The translations under genes were made by a program, and so were the position numbers. A stretch of DNA of 64,000 bases from Aquimarina algicola (GTDB lineage: Bacteria; Bacteroidota; Bacteroidia; Flavobacteriales; Flavobacteriaceae), in the NCBI RefSeq assembly GCF_006443095.1, contig NZ_VFWZ01000006.1:124001-188000 (forward strand). Reading direction: 5' to 3'. The stretch's first letter is position 1. Each line of letters begins with the position of its first letter. The notes below the pieces were generated by a model, which was not told the DNA's origin, ran no database searches, and saw only the letters and a program-made list of their open reading frames with translations. Positions 1 through 8,875 of the stretch are shown in pieces.

Positions 1-1770
1 CATCCAAAGGAGCTTTACGATATTGATATTCCATGGAAGTCTATCTAACAAAATATCTAATGCATTATGCTCTACATAGAGTTTCCATCCCGTTTGTTCT
101 TTTTCTAGTTTTCCCTGCCTACCTAAAAAACCTTGTCGTAATCCATCAGGTGAGGTTCCACCTAAAACGCCCCAATGTTCAATAGCTGCTTGTAATAAGT
201 GTTCTGCTTCGTGTTTTTCATCTTCAGTAATCTCTAAGGTATGATCGAGTGGCATATTAACCGGCATTTCACATAAGAACTTCGGTAATACCATGTCATA
301 TTCTTTAGGCTTCTCCTCTCCGGTTGCCAAAAAATGTAAGAGTAACACTGCTTTACTTCTTGCACTAAAATTTTTGAAATCTTTTCCTTGAATCAATTCT
401 AATTTTCTGAAAAAAGAATGTAAAAAAGGATGTACTAATACAACCCCGGCATTATTAAAAAATTGAGGTGACTCTAGCTGTTCATTAGTAAACTCCTCCT
501 CTTGTAGTATCCATTCATCTTCTTTTGCAATCGAATCTTCAGTAGTTTTATCCGTATGATCTTGTGATGTTATGATTTCATCTTCCCCTTTTGAATTTTG
601 GTATTCTGCTGAAGGGTTTAATTCTTCAATATCATGTTCTTCTTGGATTTCTGACTGTTCTTCCCGAGGTTTTGAGAGCTCCTTATCGGCGACTTTTTCT
701 TCTGCTGAAGCAGTTTTTTCTTGTTTTTGATGTGCTGACCATTCTTGAGTTATCAATTTGAACAATAAACTATCTTCTTGAACACCTTTTTTGGTATTAT
801 CTCCTGTTATTGCATGAATGATAACGGTTTCAAAATCATTTTTATATATCTTTTTGAGATATGAGAGTAATGCGATATGTATTGAAATGCTGTCCTTTTT
901 TTCTCTCTTTAGGATAACCATTTCAAAAATTTGCTTCCAAAGTTTGATCTCTAGTGCTCTAAATGATGTTTTTAGTTTTTCCTGAACAAATGAGGATTTA
1001 AAAATTATTTCCAGTTCTTCAAAAAATTGAGAAACCTGTTTTTGTGTCAGTCCTGTATACACTTCGACAATAGATTGCAAATCTTTTCTAGAATGTTGCA
1101 AAATTAATCTCTGCAACGCTAAAGGATGCTCTTTTATCTTTTCGGCTAATTTTAATATGGCAATGGTTTCTGTAGCCAGTATTTCTAAGACAGATACGAT
1201 CCAATCTTCATTGGGTAGAATACTATATGAAGGCAAGTTTCCTTTCTCGAGCCAATGCAACCATGCAGTAAAATGATAGTCTTGTAACGATTGTCGTTTT
1301 TCTAACGTTGACAAAGCTTTATCATTTGTTGTCTTATGATCTGTACCGCTTTGAAACCTGTCTTTATGTTTTTTAAAACGGTCTTTAGAGTGATCTTTTA
1401 CTGAAAAATTATTTCTCGAATGATTAAAAGAATTAGAAATGTCATTGTTTTCTTTTCGTCGAAAAGACCTACTCATCCCCTCCCTAGTAAACAACCGATC
1501 TCGTATTTCTTTTTCTAAAAGATCAATGATCGTGTTGATCATCTTTGTCACATCTAGATTTTCTAGATCAAAGTACCCTATATCAATCTCGATAGTATCG
1601 AATCTGATCACTTCATTTTCGCCAACTAATGTATCAAAAAGCGCATTGAGTTTTGGGGTAAGTGTTGTCCATACCAATTGACTCATCTTTTGTTGCAGTT
1701 CATGAGGGTTTTTAGAAGAATTAACTTCTAAATGCATGATTTGTTTGCCTATAAGATGAGTATTAGCCAT
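1..1770 (-). CDS. eCIS tape-measure protein (CIS_TMP family, Pvc14-like), 3' end outside window
   Basis: This reading frame is open from an ATG at 1768-1770 to the window edge (590 codons), so the protein is truncated only by the window. It begins MANTHLIGKQIMHLEV. An acidic, Glu/Gln-rich spacer at roughly residues 310-420 is followed by the block GVVLVHPFLHSFFRKL and then RSKAVLLLHFL and LPKFLCEMP, which match what I know of contractile injection system tape-measure proteins (Pvc14/Afp14). These set tube and sheath length during assembly. The start lies 4 bases after the stop of the upstream baseplate gene, so the two are co-transcribed and probably translationally coupled. Pvc14 normally follows Pvc13 (fibre), but here it directly follows the Pvc12-like gene. 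The missing C-terminus and the expected Pvc15 ATPase would lie to the left. Family assignment is confident; length and function details are inferred. Confidence 0.85.
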   Translation of the reverse strand, partial: MANTHLIGKQIMHLEVNSSKNPHELQQKMSQLVWTTLTPKLNALFDTLVGENEVIRFDTIEIDIGYFDLENLDVTKMINTIIDLLEKEIRDRLFTREGMSRSFRRKENNDISNSFNHSRNNFSVKDHSKDRFKKHKDRFQSGTDHKTTNDKALSTLEKRQSLQDYHFTAWLHWLEKGNLPSYSILPNEDWIVSVLEILATETIAILKLAEKIKEHPLALQRLILQHSRKDLQSIVEVYTGLTQKQVSQFFEELEIIFKSSFVQEKLKTSFRALEIKLWKQIFEMVILKREKKDSISIHIALLSYLKKIYKNDFETVIIHAITGDNTKKGVQEDSLLFKLITQEWSAHQKQEKTASAEEKVADKELSKPREEQSEIQEEHDIEELNPSAEYQNSKGEDEIITSQDHTDKTTEDSIAKEDEWILQEEEFTNEQLESPQFFNNAGVVLVHPFLHSFFRKLELIQGKDFKNFSARSKAVLLLHFLATGEEKPKEYDMVLPKFLCEMPVNMPLDHTLEITEDEKHEAEHLLQAAIEHWGVLGGTSPDGLRQGFLGRQGKLEKEQTGWKLYVEHNALDILLDRLPWNINIVKLLWM

Positions 1771-1774
1771 AGTA

Positions 1775-4700
1775 TTACTTAACTAGTTTTTTGATTTGCG
1801 ATAAAGGTTTTGGATTGGCTTTGGTTTTTAAGTCTTCACTTTTCCATTCTTTAAAAAGCGTTGGTAAACTCATTCCTTTTTTACTAAGCGCAGTCAAACT
1901 TTTTTGTAATCGTTCTACATCTTTTCCTTTCAGCTCTTCTTTATAACTTAATACAATATGATCAAACAGGTGCCAGGTTGCATTTTTGAGCAATTCTAAA
2001 AAGCTTTCTATGTTATTATCTTTTTGTAGACTGTATTTATTAAAAAAGTCAACTAGCCTATTATATCCTAAAACATTGGGGGTGTTTTCTATAAAAAATA
2101 TGGTACGCTCATAGCTTTTTGTTTTTGCCATAGCCTTATCTGCAACGGCATTTACATTTGCTAAATACTGTGGTTTTCTCTTTCTGATTTTTGATAAAAG
2201 ATTTGCAGAGCTCTTAGCTGGTTTTTCTTGTTTTGTTGTTTTTGTAGACTTGGTTTTGGCAGATGTTGTTTTTTTTGTTGTACTACTTTTTATTTTGGCT
2301 GTTTCCTTAGTATTTTTAGTTTGTACTACTGATTTTTTAGCCTTCGGTTTTTCTTCTTTTACATCTGTTTTTGAAGGCTCTTTTATTGAAAGCGTATCGG
2401 TTTCTGAAGCAGTATGATCAGTAGAAGCTTCAAAAGAAGAAGTTTCGAGAGGACAATCATACCAAAATAAAGTTCCTGATGTTTCTTCTAAAGAAATGTC
2501 ATATGTGTTCGCATTACAATTGCAATCACTTTCTGTTTCTACAACCGTTTCACATACTGGTTCTGATCGTAAGGTTGCAATATCGTTTGTAAATTCACAA
2601 TTGATTTTATCGCCATCAGAATAATCAGATGTGGTTTCTGATTTTTGTTTCCATTGTAACCACTTTCGATATGTATCCTCAAACTTGCACATGTTTTGCG
2701 GGCTTAACCATAGGATATTTAGTCCTACCATAGCAGGAACTTCTTTGTATAAGAATTGTTCAAATGCCTGACGTTGGGTTTTGGTTCTGAATCTTCTATG
2801 CCATGATGGTAGTGCTACAGTTGCCCAAAATGAATATGGATCACTACCCGGTATGTATTTTATAGTATCAACATCCGAATCGATACAAGGGTCTCCTTTT
2901 TCTCTATTAGGTTGCCATTCTACTGTACAATCTGGTTCAGGGCAAACCGGTAATAGGCATTGAATTTTATTTTCTTGATCAGATGTTGAAGATGAACTTG
3001 TTTGCTGATCATTCTGGCAAGCTGAATTGTCTTTGGGTCTTAATAAAATATGTTCTACCAAATGCATTCCTGTATCAAGAATACTTGCTTTTGTTCTTTG
3101 AATTGCATTTTTAACCTCTTGAAGGCTTTCATATTGCTGTGGATGATATGCAAGTTCTTTTTTCTTATCTACTATTTGAAATGTATGTGCCCCATATGTT
3201 GTTTTTGATATTTCTTCTGTAGTAAACACTTCACTTTGAGCAAAATCGCAAAAGCTTTGGAATGCTATAATAGCTTCTGTAGCGCAACTATATTCATTAC
3301 TACTGATAAACGGAAATGGATCATTATTCTGCTGAGTAGTTTGAGTACTTTCATCGTCATTGGTCTCGCAACCACAAGCTTGTAATCCATCGGGAGTAGT
3401 ATCGTTATCATATTCTTTCCAATATATTCTATATCGGTATCCTGTTGCTGTTTTGTATACAGGAAAATAGTTCACCTGCTTATCTAATCTTATATAATCA
3501 AATGAATAGCTATCAATAAGGTCAATTAATCTTGTACTTCCTTCGTATTTTTCTAATAAGAAAATCTTGATAAACTCATTTCTATTTAATGTTTCTTTGC
3601 TTTGATGTAATGCTTCTTGAATATGAAACCAAAAATCACAAAATGCTTTATTAGAATACCCTATAAACCAATCGGTAATTTCTAATTGCTCTCGCGTTTC
3701 AACTTCTTCTTCTTTTTTATTAGTTATAAATTGACTCCAATCAAATTTTTTCAGTTGATCAATCCATTGCGTTGCAGCTATATTTCTTAGTTTTTTAGCA
3801 TCGTACATAATTGTATGATCCACCAAAAAATATGTGGGAGACACGATCTTAAATTTCCAATAATGTTCATCACATATAATTTGATAATTTTTATCATCTT
3901 CTGCTGCATACGTAAATTCTCTTACTCCTCCTGTAACACATTGACCGCATTCATTTGTTGTAGAAGGGTAATTGGTATCCCATGCATCACTATCCGATAT
4001 AAATTCATTTGCACTTTCTGCCAAAACTTCTACAAATCCTACATAGTATTCATTATGATCACAGAATATTTTACAATTATTTGATGTTCCTGCTAAGGTA
4101 TAGAAATGTTGATACGCTTTTAAAGCTGCTTCTTTAGTATCATATTTATGTACACTTTCCCAAAGTAAACTATGAGCAGAATCCAAGGTATTAGAACTGC
4201 AATCAATTCCGGAAAGTAACGGCTCTCTAGTTTCGACCTTATAAGTATAATAATTTTCGTCTGTAACTTCTGTGCTATGTTTTCGAATCGGAAATAACGC
4301 TGCTAATTTTGTATAATATTCGATCACATTTTCTTTGTGATCTTTTCCTTCTATGTTATTTCTTATATTTTCAGGAATTACAGCAACAAAAGAAATAGGG
4401 TCACAGGAACTATCCGTTGGTGATTTATAGATTTCATCTACACAGATATTACAATTACTTTCTTGGCCTGTTTCTTCTTCTGAGTTTGTTTGATCAGTTT
4501 CTTGTTCTTTACACGTTAAATAATCATTATATTCTTTTGAATATAATGCCATTTCTATTAAGTCCATCCATTTTCCCTTCCAGGCTTCATGAGCTTCTTC
4601 ATAGGTATCATAACCGTTATAACTATTGAGTACAAATGTATTTTCTTGATCATCTGTAAATGATACTTGATAATGATATTGATTAGGATTTTTTTCAGGA

Positions 4701-7700
4701 CAAATGATTGTCTCTTCTGCTAAAAAGTTTTTTAGGTTTATTGGAGGTACTTGATCACAAATCAGGGATTGAATTTGATTTGATGATTCTTTTTCTGGAC
4801 ATCGATATGGATTTATTGCCAAAGGTGTGTTCTTTTTATAGAAACGCCATTCAAAATTTCCGTTCTGATTCTCGATCATATTTTGATCTATATAGTGCTC
4901 TATATCTTTGGTAGTATCAGGATAAATCTCAGAAATGTATTGTAAAACTTGTTTTGCCTTTTCTTTAGAGGCTTTTTCTTTGCCATTTGTGTATTGTACT
5001 ACAACAGGAGTCCCTTTCTTTTCCTGATACAAAGCAAACTGATATGTTTTGTTATTGATGGGTTGTAGCTTTAGCTTTGGTAATATATGCATAAAATTAA
5101 CATATGCTTCCTCTGCTTTTTGTCTAGTATTATATGTCTCATGACTAATAAATATGGGGTCTAAATCTTTTTGAGTATTGCTGCATCCATAGATATATTT
5201 ATACTGAACAGGTGTTGCTACTACACAAAATTCATAACAATGAGGTTCAAAAATGTCATTGTTTTCTTTGGCTACTTCTGCAACAATAGTTTTATCAAAA
5301 TTTGATTGTGCTCTCGCTTTTGAAGAAAATTCTGTAGAAGAAACTAATAATTCTTCTTCGCAGTGATGTAATGACCAAGTATACCTTCTAGGCTCTTCTT
5401 TTACAAAAACAGGTAATGTATTGTTTTTGAGATAACGCATCATTGCATTCAATGATTTGGTACGATCGGGCGCAGTTTCAAAATGTTTTGGAGGTAATGC
5501 TAAAAACAGATTATACTGATCTTTCAAAATATAACTATATTCTGGATTAGCCTGATCTCCGGATAACAAGTAATTCTTTTTAAGGTTTCCTAATTTGAAT
5601 ACGGTTTCTATATCCTGTAGTGCTTGTTTTTCTGAATCATAAACGCAATAACTTGTACATAACAATTCACTTTTATCTAAAACCTGAAACCCAAATTTAT
5701 TTTTTTCCTGATCATATTCTGGTTGCGTATTGATATTGCTAAATAACTCAACGCATGCTTCAATACATTTTTCAAAGCTTGTTTCTTCGGGATTGATATC
5801 ATTTGAAGTTGCAATAGTAGCCCCTTTTTCATTTTGTATTAGTATTCTAAACTTGTCGTCTATTTCTTCTACTTTATATCTTGGCTGTGCACTCCCTAAT
5901 ACTTTTGCCTGCCGCCATGCTGCAACTGCTCGATAAGGATCGGGGTAACAACTTGAACCTTTAACTTCTAAGGTACCATTAATAGGCAATCTCCATTTAG
6001 TAGCGCTATCATGTTGTGTAAGGTAACTTTCCAAATCCGCATCTTGAATCATATTTTGCCATGCTTCGTCTGCAGTTTGAAAAACAGTTTCGCTAGATAT
6101 TATTTCTTTTGATGTATTAACATCCATATGCCATTTCCATGTAATCAGTGTTTGAATATCACAAGGAAAAACATTGGCATCCAGATAACAATTTTCTCTC
6201 TCTAGTGGTAATAATCGATATTCTTTTTCAGGATAAAGGATTTTGTCTTGTGTATTAATATTTTTTACAAAATCTTCTCGTTTTTCTATGGCGACCTTTT
6301 CAGACCTCATCTTTGTACTGTTACTTCTTACAATACTTTCTCCATTTGTGTCACATAATTCTTGATGATAGTTGTATTTGGTGACAGTGATATTTTCTTC
6401 TCTGGGGTGTTCTGAAAACATACGGCAAATCGTATTGGCATCAAATCCATTTAGATTTTTTTCTAGTTGCTTGTACGAATTTGGATCTTTGAGTTGTTCT
6501 ATAATTCTTAACGATGCTTCTTTTAATTCTTTGACTGTTTCAAAACCTTTGTTGCTTCTAAAAAGTAAGTTATTTGCCCAATCTTTTAAAACTATTCTGA
6601 AACTTTGAACAACTTCAAAATTACAAAGGTTACGCCGTTGAAATGTTTCTATCCCGGAGCGTAATGAAACTCTTTTTTCAAACCCTGAAACATTATTTGT
6701 ATTCCATGAGTTTTGAAGATAATCAAAGGCTTTTCCTCTATTTCTACTTACCTCAGCAAAATCACTGATGTACTCGGATTGATCATTGATTTCTTTTTGA
6801 GCCTGCTCTTCAAAACTCAAATTTTCTTTGTATTGCAGTAGCGTATACTCGGTAAATTCTTCTCCAAATCTTGCCAGTAAGTGATCCAAAAATTGCTTAC
6901 GTCTAACTACATATTCTTCATCATTTTCTGTAAGTTCTTGAATCAAATCAATATATGACAGTGGCGTATAGGTAATATCAAAAAAGTGTTGATCAGAACG
7001 TTCTGTTGATGAAGTTTCTGTTACCAAATGGTAGCTTTGCTGCATTGTAGCAAGAAAGACCGTATGCTTTGCTTCTGTTCTTGCTTCTTGTGTTGTGACA
7101 TATCTTTTAATCCCTACCAAAATAAAATCGTTAGGTAAGTCTGCCTGTATGCTAAAGAAATATCCTCTTTTATCTTTGAGAATCTCTATGGTATATCTTT
7201 CATTACATAAAGAATCAATGAATTGATTGATATAAATATCTCTAATGCCTGATGACGTAAAACTAAACATGCTTATCACATGATCATTCGTTTTACAATA
7301 TTTTTCTATCATCAACTCAAAAGAAGTATTTGCTTTGAGTTCTAAGAGTATATTCTGCCAAATTTCATCATTTGCAACCGGAACTGCTAATAAAGAATTA
7401 GCGGTCAGTCGTCCTTCATTTTGATCATAAAATCGCAATAAATTCTCTATACCGGGAACTGAGTCGGGAATTTGAGTAAAATAGGTTCTTTGCTCTTCTA
7501 AAGTCCTCTCATGCTCTGATTTTAATGAAAATAAAGTTCTAAGGTTTGCTAACTGGGCAGTATAATTGGCTAATATTTGATCATAAAATAACAGGTACCC
7601 TTTGAATTGTAGTGCTTGCGTTTTTCTTTCTAAGGTACTACTTTCCGGCACTCCGTCTTCTCCTATTCCATAAACTACCGGAAAATCATTTTGAATAGAA

Positions 7701-8875
7701 TAATATTCATCTAAGTCTTTACGATACAAACCAGAATCTACACTGTTATTCAAACTTTCTATAGATAATCTAAATTTTTTGTTGAAAGAAAAAGAGCTAC
7801 GAATTCTGGATTTATCGAGTATTACTGCACCTTTTGTTGTAAAAAGATCGATACATGTTTTTGCCATTGAAAAAACCGGAACACAATCTTTTGGAATTTT
7901 GTTTTCCCAATTAGAAGAAGTATCGTTTACGTCAAACGCTCCTGTAAGTGCTATTTTTTTAATTTTTCGTACCCCTTCAATAGTAAGAATTGTATGATAT
8001 AAATCAGAGAGGTATATCATCTTTCTCCTATCAAAACTTTCTATTTCTTCTGTATCTACAAATCCAAAACTATCCTTTCTGTAAGGTCTTCCTGCAAAAA
8101 TTTCATCTATATTTTTTCCTTTATCCAGAAGTTCCTGAAGGGTATAATATCTAATCTCCGGTTGAATATATTGTCGTATTCTCCTAAAAATTTCTTCATA
8201 TATCTTGCTTTCATCACCTCCCTCATGAAGTTCTACTTCTACACAAGCACCAACTTCAATAGGTTTCAAAACATGAATTGTTGTGTAATCTTCACATAAA
8301 TTTCTATATGTGTTTACTATTTTTTTGACCTCAGAAATAAGTTCTTGATCATTAACAATATCATTTTCTTTCTCAATATAAATCTTATATAATCCATTTA
8401 AAGAGGCTAACGTAGCACGACTATTGTCACTATTACAGGATAAGTCATTATTACTATCGAGGTAAAGGTTCTTTTCTTGATTTGTGACTTCTAACCATGC
8501 ATTTCTAACCCCTGGTACTTCTAAAAGTAGTTTTCGATAATCTGTAATAGTAACCGGATTATTGGTGAGTATTTCTAATGGAGTTAAAAAATTATCATCA
8601 TATCCTTGAGATGCTATGATATCTTCAAAAGGTAAGTTGGTTTTATACCCTAAATCCATTAAGGCATATACCAATACTTCTAAAATAGTAACTCCGGGAT
8701 CATGCACATTATGATCTGTCCATATCTTACCCGAAAGTTCTCCTATATGCTTAAGTCCTTCTCTTCTTAATTTTTCGAAATCCAAATATTCCGGAAGATT
8801 AGGGTCATCTTGTTTGATAACAGATATATTATTATTGTCTAATTCTGTCATATCAACTTTGTTCTGATGGTTCAT
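1775..8875 (-). CDS. giant eCIS baseplate protein (gp6/Pvc12-like) with inserted module array, 2366 aa
   Basis: The N-terminal block WTDHNVHDPGVTILE (about residues 50-65) is the hallmark of the second large baseplate wedge protein of eCIS (Pvc12/Afp12). The C-terminal core is also recognisable: LVEHILLRP near residue 1940 and DPYSFWATVALPSW near 2010. Between them, about residues 905-1935 hold a long Cys-containing insertion built of roughly ten divergent modules, each a few beta-strand-like segments followed by a short helix with patterns such as YDTYEEAHEAW and YDTKEAALKAY. Residues about 2165-2230 are a Lys/Thr/Ser-rich, histone-H1-like linker, followed by a helical C-terminus. Canonical Pvc12 is, to my recollection, about 1000 aa, so this protein is more than twice that. 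The gene overlaps the upstream baseplate gene by 23 bases; an alternative ATG at 8851 would remove the overlap. Role: it completes the baseplate around the spike. Function of the insertion is unknown. Confidence 0.85.
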   Translation of the reverse strand: MNHQNKVDMTELDNNNISVIKQDDPNLPEYLDFEKLRREGLKHIGELSGKIWTDHNVHDPGVTILEVLVYALMDLGYKTNLPFEDIIASQGYDDNFLTPLEILTNNPVTITDYRKLLLEVPGVRNAWLEVTNQEKNLYLDSNNDLSCNSDNSRATLASLNGLYKIYIEKENDIVNDQELISEVKKIVNTYRNLCEDYTTIHVLKPIEVGACVEVELHEGGDESKIYEEIFRRIRQYIQPEIRYYTLQELLDKGKNIDEIFAGRPYRKDSFGFVDTEEIESFDRRKMIYLSDLYHTILTIEGVRKIKKIALTGAFDVNDTSSNWENKIPKDCVPVFSMAKTCIDLFTTKGAVILDKSRIRSSFSFNKKFRLSIESLNNSVDSGLYRKDLDEYYSIQNDFPVVYGIGEDGVPESSTLERKTQALQFKGYLLFYDQILANYTAQLANLRTLFSLKSEHERTLEEQRTYFTQIPDSVPGIENLLRFYDQNEGRLTANSLLAVPVANDEIWQNILLELKANTSFELMIEKYCKTNDHVISMFSFTSSGIRDIYINQFIDSLCNERYTIEILKDKRGYFFSIQADLPNDFILVGIKRYVTTQEARTEAKHTVFLATMQQSYHLVTETSSTERSDQHFFDITYTPLSYIDLIQELTENDEEYVVRRKQFLDHLLARFGEEFTEYTLLQYKENLSFEEQAQKEINDQSEYISDFAEVSRNRGKAFDYLQNSWNTNNVSGFEKRVSLRSGIETFQRRNLCNFEVVQSFRIVLKDWANNLLFRSNKGFETVKELKEASLRIIEQLKDPNSYKQLEKNLNGFDANTICRMFSEHPREENITVTKYNYHQELCDTNGESIVRSNSTKMRSEKVAIEKREDFVKNINTQDKILYPEKEYRLLPLERENCYLDANVFPCDIQTLITWKWHMDVNTSKEIISSETVFQTADEAWQNMIQDADLESYLTQHDSATKWRLPINGTLEVKGSSCYPDPYRAVAAWRQAKVLGSAQPRYKVEEIDDKFRILIQNEKGATIATSNDINPEETSFEKCIEACVELFSNINTQPEYDQEKNKFGFQVLDKSELLCTSYCVYDSEKQALQDIETVFKLGNLKKNYLLSGDQANPEYSYILKDQYNLFLALPPKHFETAPDRTKSLNAMMRYLKNNTLPVFVKEEPRRYTWSLHHCEEELLVSSTEFSSKARAQSNFDKTIVAEVAKENNDIFEPHCYEFCVVATPVQYKYIYGCSNTQKDLDPIFISHETYNTRQKAEEAYVNFMHILPKLKLQPINNKTYQFALYQEKKGTPVVVQYTNGKEKASKEKAKQVLQYISEIYPDTTKDIEHYIDQNMIENQNGNFEWRFYKKNTPLAINPYRCPEKESSNQIQSLICDQVPPINLKNFLAEETIICPEKNPNQYHYQVSFTDDQENTFVLNSYNGYDTYEEAHEAWKGKWMDLIEMALYSKEYNDYLTCKEQETDQTNSEEETGQESNCNICVDEIYKSPTDSSCDPISFVAVIPENIRNNIEGKDHKENVIEYYTKLAALFPIRKHSTEVTDENYYTYKVETREPLLSGIDCSSNTLDSAHSLLWESVHKYDTKEAALKAYQHFYTLAGTSNNCKIFCDHNEYYVGFVEVLAESANEFISDSDAWDTNYPSTTNECGQCVTGGVREFTYAAEDDKNYQIICDEHYWKFKIVSPTYFLVDHTIMYDAKKLRNIAATQWIDQLKKFDWSQFITNKKEEEVETREQLEITDWFIGYSNKAFCDFWFHIQEALHQSKETLNRNEFIKIFLLEKYEGSTRLIDLIDSYSFDYIRLDKQVNYFPVYKTATGYRYRIYWKEYDNDTTPDGLQACGCETNDDESTQTTQQNNDPFPFISSNEYSCATEAIIAFQSFCDFAQSEVFTTEEISKTTYGAHTFQIVDKKKELAYHPQQYESLQEVKNAIQRTKASILDTGMHLVEHILLRPKDNSACQNDQQTSSSSTSDQENKIQCLLPVCPEPDCTVEWQPNREKGDPCIDSDVDTIKYIPGSDPYSFWATVALPSWHRRFRTKTQRQAFEQFLYKEVPAMVGLNILWLSPQNMCKFEDTYRKWLQWKQKSETTSDYSDGDKINCEFTNDIATLRSEPVCETVVETESDCNCNANTYDISLEETSGTLFWYDCPLETSSFEASTDHTASETDTLSIKEPSKTDVKEEKPKAKKSVVQTKNTKETAKIKSSTTKKTTSAKTKSTKTTKQEKPAKSSANLLSKIRKRKPQYLANVNAVADKAMAKTKSYERTIFFIENTPNVLGYNRLVDFFNKYSLQKDNNIESFLELLKNATWHLFDHIVLSYKEELKGKDVERLQKSLTALSKKGMSLPTLFKEWKSEDLKTKANPKPLSQIKKLVK

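Noticed and set aside
58..1700. Plus-strand frame 1439-1681 in the tape-measure gene region
   Set aside because: Antisense to the CIS_TMP frame, which is open over the whole 1-1770 stretch and has clear family motifs.
3815..4084. Plus-strand frame within the giant baseplate gene
   Set aside because: It lies wholly opposite a long, well-supported minus-strand gene and has a random, Cys/Phe/Ile-rich composition typical of a shadow frame.
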